This document shows positions 10,387-20,646 of a stretch of 64,000 nt of DNA, piece by piece. The translations under genes were made by a program, and so were the position numbers. Below the pieces are notes generated by a model that worked only from the letters and a program-made list of their open reading frames with translations, did not search any database and had not been told where the DNA came from. The DNA is from Albugo candida (Eukaryota; Oomycota; Peronosporomycetes; Albuginales; Albuginaceae): assembly GCA_905220665.1 (NCBI GenBank), contig CAJNAR010000030.1, forward strand, positions 82,597-146,596, written 5' to 3'. Each line of letters opens with the position of its first letter. The first letter of the stretch is position 1.

Positions 10387-12780
10387 TCAGAGTTTCTCCG
10401 TTGAGGCTGAGCCAATTGTTGGATGCATTTCCATCACTTGAAAGACAGACGACAGGATGCGATATTCTGACGGTGAGAATGCTAGAGTTTGAGCTTCATT
10501 GGACGGTAGTATACGGTCAGGATCCTGTAATTGAGGAAGTCTACCACGTACAGCCAAAGTCGTCAGTAGAGTCATGCAATCTGAAAAGTCTCGAAGTAGT
10601 TGATTCGCTCGGAAACACGTCTTCCCCACATTGTTTGATTCTTGCAGTGGGTCTTTGATGATTAAGCACGGACTTTGCACATTGATCAGTGGGGATGTCT
10701 TCTGTCCAACGAATGGAGAATGTTGTGAATTGCGTTGTTTTGTGAGCATATTGGTAGCTGATACTTCCGAGCGCTCCACACACGGACTCAAAGTCAACTT
10801 GTCGCTTGCTCCGTCCAACACACGAATTTCATCCAGTTGGAGTCGATATTCTGTTCCATAATAGTAGAGAAAGTCCATCAATAGCTTTCCGAGAATGTAA
10901 GGCTTTACTGTTGTGGTCTCAGTGTTCTTTGCAACGTTCTTCGGCTTCTTTGTAGCATTTGCGAATGTGGAACTCGTTACAATTCGATTTGCAATCATTT
11001 TTCCTTTCATTTGTTGCTCGATAACTTTGGTGCATTTGCTTGTTGGGAATTCGATATCGACAGACTTTTTCGTAGGAGCTTCTGAATGAAGTTTGTCCGT
11101 GTGCTTTCGTACGATTTGTGTGATCATCAGAAACAGTCCGTACGATGATAATCCGCCCATGTACGGATCATTCAGATCTCGTTTGGCCAAAAAGTATTTC
11201 AACACGATGTTGAGTTGCCCAAGCCCATAGAAATGATCAGTAAGGCAATTGACAAGAACAGCAGTTGCAACTCCATCGTGCGGTGACAAATTCGGATCGT
11301 CGAATGTGATGTCAAAGTGCACGCTCAACGTTTGCTTCAATTCCTGATCGACGTTATCGACTGTCTTTCTTGTGAGAACGACTTTGAGAAGTGGAAATTT
11401 CGCATGCGTAATAGCGCTAAATGCATCCACCACAAACGCTGAGGAATCGACCAAACCTAAACGTTCTGATGCAATGGTCGACAAATAGTCGGCAAGTCGT
11501 TGTACACAATGTTGGCTGGATACTTGATTATCGGCCACATGGTAAACGACTAAATCGACATCACTAAAATTTCCATACATTCCTGTCACGTACGATCCAT
11601 AAGGCTCGATATGAGGCTTCACAGTGTCGAGAGATGATACTGCGTTTTTGTCTGTGCATTCACGCTTCCGATCTTCCCAACAGCTGCGAATCATATGTCG
11701 CATATGTTCGATCGCACAAGGAATAGTTTCTCGCATTCGTGTTGCTGCAATACTGCTTTCTATCGCGAAAAGCTCAATCTCTTGATGTAGAACACTCTGT
11801 AATTGTCTTGTTTGCGTTTCGTATAATTCATGTACTTGCTGTTGTCTCCATTCGATCTCATGTCGCTCTTGTATTTGACGTCTGCGCTCCTGTTCGGTGA
11901 CAGCAATGACATGCTGTTGGAATTGTTTCCTTTCTTCCCATTCTTTCTCCAGAGTCACTGTCCCCGAAATCGGACATGTCACTGCTAAATGTTGAGCGAG
12001 CTGTCCCCTCGAGCAAATCTCTGTGCATCCCAAAACTGCATTTGGGCAAACGACATCATACGACTGTAAATCGAGCGTTCTTTTTTCGCTTCTTTGTAGA
12101 AGACTGTCGAGTACATCCGGAACTTGACGGAATAAACACAGCTTTAAATGGTCTTCCAAATTTTTCCTCAAACAGATGAAATTACATCCAATCCAGCTAT
12201 TGGGGCACACAATCTCATAGTCTTCTGGAATCTGTAGCATCGCCATCATACTTTGGAACCAAGGAGTATCAATTGTTCGATCTAAGAATAATTGGCGTTG
12301 TAGTAATTGCTTTTCGTTTTCGATTGTCGCAACAGCCCATTCTCTTCGTCTTTTGATCTCAGCTTCTTCCTCTTCCTTCATTTGCTTCAATACTTCCAAA
12401 CGACGAGCTCGTTCCTTTTCAGCCACATCAATTGCCCACTGTGTCCAATACAATCGATCTTTCTGCTCATTTAGCCGTTCTATCAGCTCATCGTCCTCCG
12501 AATGATTATTTTCAATTGTATTGGCGGAAGAGTTTGCTGCTTTTGGAGTAAATGGCTTTGCTTCGGCGCGCAACTTCTGATTTTCAGTACTAATTTTCAG
12601 AGGTAAGGTACTGGCGGTATTAATTGTTTGAGTGTTTTTACAGCTATTTGCATCGATTTTGCACGTTTCCATCAAAGTGACAATCATTCCCTTCGTACCG
12701 GTTTTCTTCTTTTTCGGGCGCCGTTTTCGCGGACCCGAATGCTTAGGTTTCTTGGCATGTAGCGTCTTCATGGACATCAT
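10387..12780 (-). CDS. Cid1/TRF4-type nucleotidyltransferase with two TRAF-like zinc fingers
   Basis: 797 residues from ATG 12780. Lys/Arg-rich N-terminus, a coiled coil (about 100-165), two zinc-finger-like units (about 190-220 and 243-270, pattern CPNxxxGCxxxCxRxxLxxHLxxxC), a second coiled coil (280-340), then a DNA polymerase-beta-like nucleotidyltransferase core: GSYVTGMYGNFSDVDLVV with Asp407/Asp409, and the PAP-associated segment NIVLKYFLAKRDLNDPYMGG followed by LSSYGLFLM. This is the non-canonical poly(A)/poly(U) polymerase family (TRF4/5, TENT4). The zinc fingers resemble TRAF/Sina type. In-frame coding-like sequence continues upstream without a stop to about 12,887, after a pyrimidine-rich CATAAG acceptor, so a further 5' exon is likely and the true N-terminus may be longer. 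Confidence 0.85.
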   Translation of the reverse strand: MMSMKTLHAKKPKHSGPRKRRPKKKKTGTKGMIVTLMETCKIDANSCKNTQTINTASTLPLKISTENQKLRAEAKPFTPKAANSSANTIENNHSEDDELIERLNEQKDRLYWTQWAIDVAEKERARRLEVLKQMKEEEEAEIKRRREWAVATIENEKQLLQRQLFLDRTIDTPWFQSMMAMLQIPEDYEIVCPNSWIGCNFICLRKNLEDHLKLCLFRQVPDVLDSLLQRSEKRTLDLQSYDVVCPNAVLGCTEICSRGQLAQHLAVTCPISGTVTLEKEWEERKQFQQHVIAVTEQERRRQIQERHEIEWRQQQVHELYETQTRQLQSVLHQEIELFAIESSIAATRMRETIPCAIEHMRHMIRSCWEDRKRECTDKNAVSSLDTVKPHIEPYGSYVTGMYGNFSDVDLVVYHVADNQVSSQHCVQRLADYLSTIASERLGLVDSSAFVVDAFSAITHAKFPLLKVVLTRKTVDNVDQELKQTLSVHFDITFDDPNLSPHDGVATAVLVNCLTDHFYGLGQLNIVLKYFLAKRDLNDPYMGGLSSYGLFLMITQIVRKHTDKLHSEAPTKKSVDIEFPTSKCTKVIEQQMKGKMIANRIVTSSTFANATKKPKNVAKNTETTTVKPYILGKLLMDFLYYYGTEYRLQLDEIRVLDGASDKLTLSPCVERSEVSATNMLTKQRNSQHSPFVGQKTSPLINVQSPCLIIKDPLQESNNVGKTCFRANQLLRDFSDCMTLLTTLAVRGRLPQLQDPDRILPSNEAQTLAFSPSEYRILSSVFQVMEMHPTIGSASTEKL

Positions 12781-13440
12781 TTCTTCAACGAACGATAGTG
12801 TCCTCGCTGCTTTGAGCAGTCGATCGTACTCATTTCGTTTGCTTTCGTTTTCTTTGCCGCGTAAGCGACCAACACTCTTGATTGCTTATGCAACAGCAAG
12901 AAAAAAGGAAAGTGAAAATGATGGGCGTTCTGCTTGGATGTTCAGTACAAATTGCGAATGATCCTTGAATGTAGTGTCACTTGCGAATACTAGCGTCAGC
13001 GAGTACGTTTACGCTATATCCGAGAATGTTGTTTCCGTTTTGCCTGAAATAAATTGTTTGTGTGAAGATTTCCCTTTTTGCCAGACACCATCCCTCTCCT
13101 AATACGGTGGTCACACTATAGTAGTAGTTTATGTACACGTTTCCTATCCAATCTTCATCCTACACACTAGATTCGTGTATCTGCCTCCATCGTATTTTTT
13201 CAACTTGGCCACAAGTCTCTCGTGTACACCTTTCCTATCGTCACAGACCATCACTCTTCGCACAAAAGATCGCTTCCGCATCTCGTTGACAAACACTCTT
13301 CGCCAAAGGTTTCCCTTTCATCAAAAGACCATCACTCTTATCACAAAGAATCCCTTCCGCGTCTCATAAACAAACACTCTTTAAGACCATCACTCAATCC
13401 GCCCAAACGCTCATTTTCCAATTTGCAACGTCCCGCAACA
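12781..13440. other. Divergent promoter region with repetitive XPD leader
   Basis: 660 bp between the divergent nucleotidyltransferase and XPD genes. The left 100 bp may be an upstream coding exon of the nucleotidyltransferase (minus). The right part, 13,165-13,440, consists of imperfect direct repeats built on 'ACAAACACTCTT' and 'GACCATCACTC' and stays open in the XPD frame from 13,222 but has no in-frame ATG before 13,441. Confidence 0.6.
13228..13398 (+). repeat. Imperfect direct repeats in the XPD 5' leader
   Basis: GACCATCACTC occurs at about 13,247, 13,327 and 13,384, each followed (in the first two copies) by a diverged segment running through TTCCGC(A/G)TCTC and ending ACAAACACTCTT. 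The period is roughly 60-80 nt. The repeats are pyrimidine/A-rich and lie immediately 5' of the XPD start. Confidence 0.6.
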
Positions 13441-15849
13441 ATGAAAGTCGACATCGACGGATTACAAGTTCTCTTCCCGTACGATCGCATGTACGCGGAG
13501 CAGCTACAGTACATGCGAGAGCTCAAGCGCGCATTGGACGCCCACGGACACTGTATGTTGGAAATGCCGACCGGAACCGGGAAAACGATCTCTTTACTGG
13601 CGCTGGTGCTCGCATATAAACATGCACATCCGTCCACTTGCGGGAAGCTGGTGTACTGCACGCGAACGGTTCCGGAAATGGCAAAATGTGTGGAAGAACT
13701 AAAACATTTGATGGAGTATCGCAAACGAATTCTCAGTGTTGAAGCCACACAAATTACAGCAGTGTGTCTGAGTTCGAGAAGAAATATGTGTATTCATGAA
13801 AAAGTGCTGGAAAACTCGGCGGATGGAGAGACTGTCGATAGCCAATGTAGGAAGATGACGGCGTCCTGGGTACGTGCGCGTGTGGAACAAGGATCGAATG
13901 AGCAACTTGTATCGAATGGCGGGATTGAGCTATGCTCTTTTTACGAGCAGTATGAAGCGCGTAAACAAGATCAGCAACTACTACCGTCGGGTGTGTACTC
14001 TTTGGACGATCTGAAACGACTGGGAAAGGAGAAAGGATGGTGTCCGTATTTTCTCACTCGTCATGTTGTTAATTTCGCTGATGTCATTGTGTACAACTAT
14101 CAGTATATGTTGGATCCAAAGGTTTCGCAGTTGGTTAGTCGCGCGTTTGAAAAAGAAAGTATCATTGTTTTCGACGAAGCACACAATATCGATAACGTTT
14201 GTATCGAAGCATTGAGTGTGGATTTGAACCGACGATCACTTGATCGAGCCTCTCGGAATTTGGGAAGTATCAGCACGCACGTACAGCGATTAAAGCAAGC
14301 AGATCGATCTCGATTAGATGCAGAGTATCGTCGGCTTGTGGAGGGGCTTCGTGCCAGCAATAACATTTTGGCTCCAACGTACGAGAATCGCGCAACAGGA
14401 CAGGCTATTGACACTACAAATGACATATTGACGTCCAATCCAGTGCTGCCGGATGACGTTCTGGAGGAAGCGATCCCTGGGAATATTCGACAGGCTGAGC
14501 ATTTTATTGCCTTCATGCGTCGACTGATCGAATATCTTCGTACTCGACTGCGTGTGAGGAATGTTGAATCAGAAACTCCACAAGCTTTTCTCCATCATCT
14601 TAATCAAGTCATTTCAATGGAAACAAAACCGATGAAGTTTTGTTACACGCGTTTGAACTCTTTACTGCGAACACTGGAAATCACAAAATTGGAAGAGTTT
14701 CAGGCGCTGACCGATGTTGCGAATTTTGCCACTTTACTCGCTACGTATGCTGATGGATTTATGCTGATTGTGGATCCACTCGATAATGCGTCAGGTGCAC
14801 ACGATCCAGTGTTACATTTAGCATGTCTAGATGCTTCTCTCGCGATCCGTCCAGTGCTGGAAAGATTCTCAAGCGTCATCATCACCTCTGGAACGTTATC
14901 TCCAATCGATCTGTATCCGCGATTACTCAACTTTAGTCCCGTTATCCGCGAATCGCTTCCAATGTCAGTCTATCGTTCATGTATCTGTCCGCTTACGATC
15001 ACTCGTGGCAGCGATCAGATGCCTGTGAGCACAAAATTCGATCTGCGTGATGACCTTTCCGTCGTCCGAAATTATGGAACTTTATTATTAGAGATGGCAG
15101 CACATTGTCCCGACGGAATGGTTTGTTTTTTCCCTTCGTATTTGTATATGGAAAAGATCATTGGACAATGGGATCAATTGGGAGTACTCAAACGCGTTTT
15201 ACAATTCAAATTATTGTTTATTGAGACAACGGACATTGTGGAGACGACTTTGGCACTGAATAATTATAAAAAGGCATGTGATTGTGGACGTGGCGCTATC
15301 TTCTTCTCTGTGGCACGAGGCAAAGTGGCGGAAGGGATCGATTTCGATCGGCATTATGGTCGTTGTGTTATACTGTTTGGTATACCCTTTCAGTATACAC
15401 TCTCCCACAAACTTCGTGCTCGATTGGAATACCTTCGGTATACACACCAAATTCGAGAAGCGGATTTCCTCACATTCGACGCACTTCGACAGGCTGCACA
15501 ATGTGCTGGTCGAGTTTTACGAAGCAAGACTGACTACGGACTGATTTTGTTTGCTGATTCACGTTACAACAGAGCCGACAAGCGATCCAAATTACCACCT
15601 TGGATCAAGCAGTTTATGGTTGAATCGCATTTGAATCTATCGGTTGATATGGCAGTTCATTTAGCAAAGCGATATCTCGCGTTAATGGCTCAACCAGTGG
15701 ACGAGAAAACGAATGTGAACTCGATACTATTGGATGAAAAAAGAGCGGCTGACTGGCTTGTGATGAATTCGATACGACCAAGTGATGTCAAGCATACTGG
15801 CAATGGAATCGCTCTGCAACCCGACATGAATGCCGTCATCGCGTCGTAA
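13441..15849 (+). CDS. ERCC2: TFIIH DNA helicase XPD/Rad3
   Basis: 802 residues, single exon. Start at 13,441 gives the conserved N-terminus MKVDIDGLQVLFPYDRMYAE. Walker A PTGTGKT at 43-49, the four-cysteine iron-sulfur region between about 115 and 200 (C..NMCIH.., ..QCRKM.., ELCSFY, GWCPYF), and the DEAH box (FDEAHNID, Asp245) are all present, as are C-terminal motifs (GKVAEGIDFD, GIPFQYTLS, AAQCAGRVLRSKTDYG). XPD is the 5'-3' helicase of TFIIH, acting in nucleotide-excision repair and transcription initiation. It is about 40 residues longer than human XPD, mostly at the C-terminus. A longer start in the upstream repeats (13,222) would need a non-ATG codon and is not favoured. Confidence 0.97.
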   Translation: MKVDIDGLQVLFPYDRMYAEQLQYMRELKRALDAHGHCMLEMPTGTGKTISLLALVLAYKHAHPSTCGKLVYCTRTVPEMAKCVEELKHLMEYRKRILSVEATQITAVCLSSRRNMCIHEKVLENSADGETVDSQCRKMTASWVRARVEQGSNEQLVSNGGIELCSFYEQYEARKQDQQLLPSGVYSLDDLKRLGKEKGWCPYFLTRHVVNFADVIVYNYQYMLDPKVSQLVSRAFEKESIIVFDEAHNIDNVCIEALSVDLNRRSLDRASRNLGSISTHVQRLKQADRSRLDAEYRRLVEGLRASNNILAPTYENRATGQAIDTTNDILTSNPVLPDDVLEEAIPGNIRQAEHFIAFMRRLIEYLRTRLRVRNVESETPQAFLHHLNQVISMETKPMKFCYTRLNSLLRTLEITKLEEFQALTDVANFATLLATYADGFMLIVDPLDNASGAHDPVLHLACLDASLAIRPVLERFSSVIITSGTLSPIDLYPRLLNFSPVIRESLPMSVYRSCICPLTITRGSDQMPVSTKFDLRDDLSVVRNYGTLLLEMAAHCPDGMVCFFPSYLYMEKIIGQWDQLGVLKRVLQFKLLFIETTDIVETTLALNNYKKACDCGRGAIFFSVARGKVAEGIDFDRHYGRCVILFGIPFQYTLSHKLRARLEYLRYTHQIREADFLTFDALRQAAQCAGRVLRSKTDYGLILFADSRYNRADKRSKLPPWIKQFMVESHLNLSVDMAVHLAKRYLALMAQPVDEKTNVNSILLDEKRAADWLVMNSIRPSDVKHTGNGIALQPDMNAVIAS

Positions 15850-16172
15850 AGCTAAAAGGCGAAGGGATTCCATGATTGGCTGGAACGGGAGGAAGCATTG
15901 TTTGTGATTGGTTGAAATGGGGATGAACAAGAGCGAGTACGATTGTAGATAGTGTTGCTCTAATGTTGCTCGTAGAATTCTTTGATAGTTTCTGGAGCTT
16001 TCTGGAATGATTCTCACCGTGTGTGAAGAGCGTATTTAAAGATATCATTACCGTAATAAACCGTAAGTATTGGAATACATACCACTTGATCGATTGGTTC
16101 ACAAAGAACATTCAAACAACTCGTGACGAAAAATAAGTTACAGCGAATTCTAACAAAACAAAGCAAGGAACA
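15850..16172. other. Intergenic between XPD and mitochondrial Hsp70
   Basis: 323 bp holding the XPD 3' UTR and the Hsp70 promoter. I see no RNA gene, repeat or credible small ORF. No clear heat-shock element was recognised by eye. Confidence 0.5.
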
Positions 16173-18158
16173 ATGTTACGACTAAGTACCTCATCGGCTG
16201 TGTATGCATCCGCAGCGTCTAAGCGATTTTTGACAAGCACTCGTCAGGCGCAGAATGTAGCAGGGTCTGGTGCGGTTATTGGTATTGATCTTGGAACCAC
16301 CAATTCATGTGTGGCGACTATGGAAGGAAAAACTCCGCGTGTGATTGAAAACTCGGAAGGTGCTCGAACCACGCCTTCGGTTGTTGCCATTTTGGATGGC
16401 GGTGAACGATTGGTTGGAATGCCCGCCAAACGACAAGCAGTAACCAATCCAGAGAGCACATTCTATGCTGTCAAACGTTTAATTGGTCGGAAATACAATG
16501 ATGGTGAGACTAATAAAGTGAAAGAAGTCGTAAGTTATAAAATCGTACCCGGTCCAAATGGGAAAGACGCTTGGGTCGAGACAAAGGGACAAAAGTACTC
16601 TCCCTCTCAAATTGGGTCAATGGTACTTGCTAAAATGAAGGAAACAGCAGACAGTTTTCTGGGTCAATCAGTGTCCCAAGCTGTCATTACCGTCCCAGCT
16701 TATTTCAACGACTCTCAACGACAAGCCACCAAGGATGCTGGAAAAATCGCAGGCTTGGATGTGTTACGTATCATCAACGAACCCACCGCCGCTGCGTTAG
16801 CGTATGGAATGGACAAAGCGGATGGTAAAGTAATTGCAGTATTTGATTTGGGAGGTGGGACATTTGATGTATCAATTTTGGAAATCTCTGGCGGTGTTTT
16901 TGAAGTCAAATCAACCAATGGAGACACATTATTGGGAGGCGAAGATTTCGACGAAGAGCTTTTGCGTCATCTCGTGTCCAAATTTAAACAAGAATCTGGA
17001 ATTGATGTTTCTAAGGACACTCTGGCCATGCAGCGACTTCGAGAAGCAGCAGAAAAAGCTAAACGTGAGCTCGATGGATTGGCACAAACCGATATCAGTC
17101 TTCCTTTCATCACTGCTGATGCAAGCGGACCCAAACATCTCAATATGAAAATTACTCGCGCAACATTTGAGAATTTGGTATCGAAACTTATTGAGCGAAC
17201 AATTACTCCGTGCCGAAAATGTGTCACTGATGCCGGATTGGCCAAAAAAGATATCAATGAAGTGATATTAGTGGGTGGAATGTCTCGAATGCCTAAAGTA
17301 CAACAAGCAGTGGAAGACTTTTTTGGTAAAAAACCTTCCAAAGGTGTTAACCCCGATGAAGTCGTGGCTATGGGGGCTGCGATTCAGGGCGGTGTGTTAC
17401 GTGGTGATGTGAAAGATATTTTGTTGCTTGATGTGACTCCATTGTCGCTCGGAATTGAAACGTTAGGCGGTGTGTTCACTAAACTGATACCGCGAAACAC
17501 AACCATTCCTACAAAAAAGTCGCAAGTATTCTCTACGGCCGCGGATTCACAGACTCAAGTTGGTATCAAAGTGTTACAGGGCGAACGAGAAATGGCTGCA
17601 GATAACAAATCGCTCGGAAACTTTGATTTGGTAGGAATTCCACCTGCACCGCGTGGTGTACCTCAAATTGAAGTGTCGTTCGATATCGATGCGAATGGTA
17701 TCGTGAATGTTGCAGCAAGAGACAAAGCCACCGGAAAAGAGCAAAACATTGTCATACAGTCGAGTGGCGGGTTGTCCGAAGCGGATATCGAGCGAATGGT
17801 TCAAGAAGCCGAGATGAATGCGACAGCCGACCAACAGAGGAAGGAGCTGATTGAGCTGAAGAATGACGCTGACGGTGTCATCTACTCAACGGAAAAGACG
17901 CTCAAGGAGTATGAAGACAAAATTGAAGCCACATTAGTGGAACAAGTGAAAACTGACTTGGCTGATTTACGGAGTAAAGCTGAAGGCGATTCAGTCGATG
18001 AGATTAAAGCCGCACTTGAAAAAGTTCAACAAAGCTCACTCAAAATTGGTGAGGCTGTGTACAAAGCTCAGCAAGGAAAGGAAACATCGGAAAAGGATAG
18101 TGAAACGAGTGATGAGTCCACGGTACATGATGCCGAATTTAAGGACAAGAAAGAGTAA
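16173..18158 (+). CDS. HSPA9: Mitochondrial Hsp70 (mortalin/SSC1, DnaK family)
   Basis: 661 residues, single exon. An Arg/Ser/Ala-rich presequence (first ~28 residues, [20 protein letters not shown]) precedes a DnaK core starting [14 protein letters not shown]. ATPase signatures [27 protein letters not shown] and [14 protein letters not shown] are intact, and the substrate domain and alpha-helical lid are full length. The presequence and the closeness to bacterial DnaK indicate the mitochondrial matrix form, the motor of the TIM23 import machinery and a folding/iron-sulfur chaperone. The tail is acidic. It converges with CFAP96, stops 106 bp apart. Confidence 0.97.
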   Translation: MLRLSTSSAVYASAASKRFLTSTRQAQNVAGSGAVIGIDLGTTNSCVATMEGKTPRVIENSEGARTTPSVVAILDGGERLVGMPAKRQAVTNPESTFYAVKRLIGRKYNDGETNKVKEVVSYKIVPGPNGKDAWVETKGQKYSPSQIGSMVLAKMKETADSFLGQSVSQAVITVPAYFNDSQRQATKDAGKIAGLDVLRIINEPTAAALAYGMDKADGKVIAVFDLGGGTFDVSILEISGGVFEVKSTNGDTLLGGEDFDEELLRHLVSKFKQESGIDVSKDTLAMQRLREAAEKAKRELDGLAQTDISLPFITADASGPKHLNMKITRATFENLVSKLIERTITPCRKCVTDAGLAKKDINEVILVGGMSRMPKVQQAVEDFFGKKPSKGVNPDEVVAMGAAIQGGVLRGDVKDILLLDVTPLSLGIETLGGVFTKLIPRNTTIPTKKSQVFSTAADSQTQVGIKVLQGEREMAADNKSLGNFDLVGIPPAPRGVPQIEVSFDIDANGIVNVAARDKATGKEQNIVIQSSGGLSEADIERMVQEAEMNATADQQRKELIELKNDADGVIYSTEKTLKEYEDKIEATLVEQVKTDLADLRSKAEGDSVDEIKAALEKVQQSSLKIGEAVYKAQQGKETSEKDSETSDESTVHDAEFKDKKE

Positions 18159-18264
18159 GCGGTTCAATATACGCGGCTATACTTTTTATACAAGATTATA
18201 CAAAATGTTTCTAACAGTTACACTATTGTGTTGATTTGCTTGACTATTATGATGTGCAGATACC

Positions 18265-19407
18265 TCAAACTCGGTTCTTGGAAATTCCAGCAAGACAAAT
18301 ACCGGGTGTGAGCTTTGACTTTGGGCCGGAGCTCGGTTTGAATGCTTTTCGATCCTTCAGACCAGCAGGGATATCTTTTGAGGCAAAGCTGACCGGATTC
18401 CTTCGTAACGGAAGAATTGCACGACTGACTGCTTTTTCGTCGTATGTGTCGGGTTGACTTTCCGGGAATTTGGCAAATGCTCTGATACATACATTTAGTT
18501 CAATCATGCGTGAAATCAGGATAGATTAGTAGTACCCGAGTTTGCCTTGTTTCGGATTATCTGTGGGTCGCCATGCTCGAAACTGATTGGCTTTTGTGAT
18601 TGCGCGATCTTTCGGGTTCAAAAGTTCACTTGCGTCTGGGGCTTTAATGAGACACTGATCGTCCCAGCTGAACACTTTTGAAGCTGATGCGTGCTCATGT
18701 GCGTCAAAGCAATCGACAGCGGCTGATGCAGCCTTGAATGCCTTTTTGTCCTTGACGATCTTCTGATGTCGTTCGACGTCTTTTTTTGCATGACGATACT
18801 CAGAACCATAATCGGCGGGCCATGCTTCTTGATTGACTCCACCGATCAAGGTCCCAGCGTACCCGAATGTCCCACGTTTGCTTGGGGCGGTGAAAATGTT
18901 CCTTTTCTGAAAGAAAGTGATAGTTTGAATATAAATCACCCTTTACCCATACAGTTCACTACCTCTGCTTCCGGTTTCTTGCTCGAACATCGCGCATTTG
19001 TCGGAGAAGATATGGTCTCGTAGTTTTGGAACGTTCCAAACTGATCCCCTGCACCAGTACTGAATAGAAGACTGTTACACGTATTCAAGTGTACATTACA
19101 GCAACATCACGTACTGTTTCTTCGCTGGACTTGAGTATACAAACCCGTTCGGTTTGAGAAACTTTTGGGTATTCGCATTGCGCACTTTAGCTTCCACTTT
19201 ATACACTTCACTATACGTCCCTTCGAGTCGGTGAAAGGGATCGAAACCGGTTTGGGCTTTACTCGTGCTCGTTACGAATGGCTTCTGCGCTGATTCAGTG
19301 GATCGTTGAGGTGCTTTTGCACGCTTATTGTACGGATCACCAACAGAGATAAAAGAAGGGTCGCTGAACCCTCCATCGCGTGAAATTTTGACTTCTTTCT
19401 CAGTCAT
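18265..19407 (-). CDS. CFAP96: Cilia- and flagella-associated protein 96 (C4orf47 family)
   Basis: Four exons, 19115-19407, 18963-19059, 18536-18906 and 18265-18481, with introns of 55, 56 and 54 nt, give 325 residues (human 309). Landmarks match the family in order: SFISVGDPYNKR near the start, GAGDQFGTFQ after the first junction, GTFGYAGTLIGG, then VDCFDAHEHA and the C-terminal KAFKPSSGPKS. Each exon alone looks like a random small frame; only splicing yields the full protein. The family is axonemal/centrosomal in ciliates and vertebrates, consistent with a zoospore-forming organism. It shares a 221-bp divergent region with RFC2. Confidence 0.85.
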
Positions 19408-19628
19408 CGCTATGATACAATACGATCAAAACATCACGTAGGAAGCTAAACTTAGGATTATGGATCGAGATGTCATTGGTCAGTACAAATAGACTTTGTG
19501 CCAGTAATTGATATAATATTTTGTAAAAACGCCAAACTGGGGAGCCACCAATGATGGGGTCACATTATATACGGGTTTGAGTTTTACATACATTACTTCG
19601 CATTAAAAGTATACATCTGGGCAGTTCA
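19408..19628. promoter_or_regulatory. Divergent promoter of CFAP96 and RFC2
   Basis: 221 bp separate the two start codons on opposite strands, so it must hold both promoters. Sequence is AT-rich with no recognisable TATA or Inr consensus I would trust. Inferred from layout only. Confidence 0.5.
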
Positions 19629-20612
19629 ATGGCTCACGAATTTGAAACACCGTGGGTTGAAAAGTATCGGCCGACCTCATTAGATGACGTAGTTGCGAAT
19701 CAAGAGACTATCACGTGTTTGAAAGCAATGGCTCGCGATGGCAACATGACCAACATCATTCTTTCAGGACCTCCGGGAACAGGAAAGACCACGAGTATAC
19801 TCTGTTTAGCCCGCGCGTTACTTGGCCCCGCACTTAAGCAAGCTGTCTTGGAGTTAAATGCGTCCGATGATCGAGGTATTGATACCGTCCGAACCAAAAT
19901 CAAGTTATTTGCGCAACAAAAAGTTAATTTACCACCTGGAAGGCACAAACTTGTCATTTTGGACGAAGCTGACAGCATTACAGGTGCCGCTCAACAAGCT
20001 TTGCGACGAACAATGGAAATCTATTCCAGTACGACTAGGTTCGCCCTGGCGTGTAATAATTCCACAAAGATTATCGAGCCTATCCAGAGTCGGTGCGCCA
20101 TTCTTCGATTCACACGATTAAAAAATGAATTGATACTGGAACGACTTTTATTTATCTGCCAGAACGAACATCTCACGTATCAAGAAGACGGACTTGCTGG
20201 CATTATATTCACCGCAGAAGGCGATATGCGAAATGCAATCAACAATCTACAGGCTACTCATGCCGGTTTCGGTGCCATCACAGACGCCAATGTATTCAAA
20301 GCGTGTGACCAACCGCACCCCGGAATTATCAAGAAAATGTTGGAGGAGTGTATCCAATCGAAATTATCAGCAGCAGAAACGCACTTATTCGGACTCATTC
20401 GCGCCGGATACTCAACTTTTGACTTGATTGAGACTATATTCCGAGTATGTAAATCATTGGAGATGGATGAACATCTGCAGCTGGAATTTATCAAACAAAT
20501 CGGAGTCACGCACATGTGCATAGCAGATGGGTTGAGTTCTCTATTACAGATACACGCGCTTATAGCACGGCTGTGCTCCAATGCTGGTAAAATAAATGCG
20601 CCAACATCGTAA
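19629..20612 (+). CDS. RFC2: Replication factor C subunit 2 (yeast Rfc4)
   Basis: 327 residues, single exon. AAA+ clamp-loader small subunit with RFC box PWVEKYRP, Walker [11 protein letters not shown], Walker B ILDEADS, sensor-1 region [20 protein letters not shown] (arginine finger SRC), and sensor-2 [32 protein letters not shown] and [13 protein letters not shown] place it with human RFC2 rather than RFC4 or RFC5. The RFC complex loads PCNA at primer-template junctions. Length equals the family norm. Its stop is 34 bp from the convergent HSBP1 stop, so the 3' UTRs almost certainly overlap. Confidence 0.95.
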   Translation: MAHEFETPWVEKYRPTSLDDVVANQETITCLKAMARDGNMTNIILSGPPGTGKTTSILCLARALLGPALKQAVLELNASDDRGIDTVRTKIKLFAQQKVNLPPGRHKLVILDEADSITGAAQQALRRTMEIYSSTTRFALACNNSTKIIEPIQSRCAILRFTRLKNELILERLLFICQNEHLTYQEDGLAGIIFTAEGDMRNAINNLQATHAGFGAITDANVFKACDQPHPGIIKKMLEECIQSKLSAAETHLFGLIRAGYSTFDLIETIFRVCKSLEMDEHLQLEFIKQIGVTHMCIADGLSSLLQIHALIARLCSNAGKINAPTS

Positions 20613-20646
20613 CCACCCGCTGTATTTACTTAATCGGAAGGACGGG

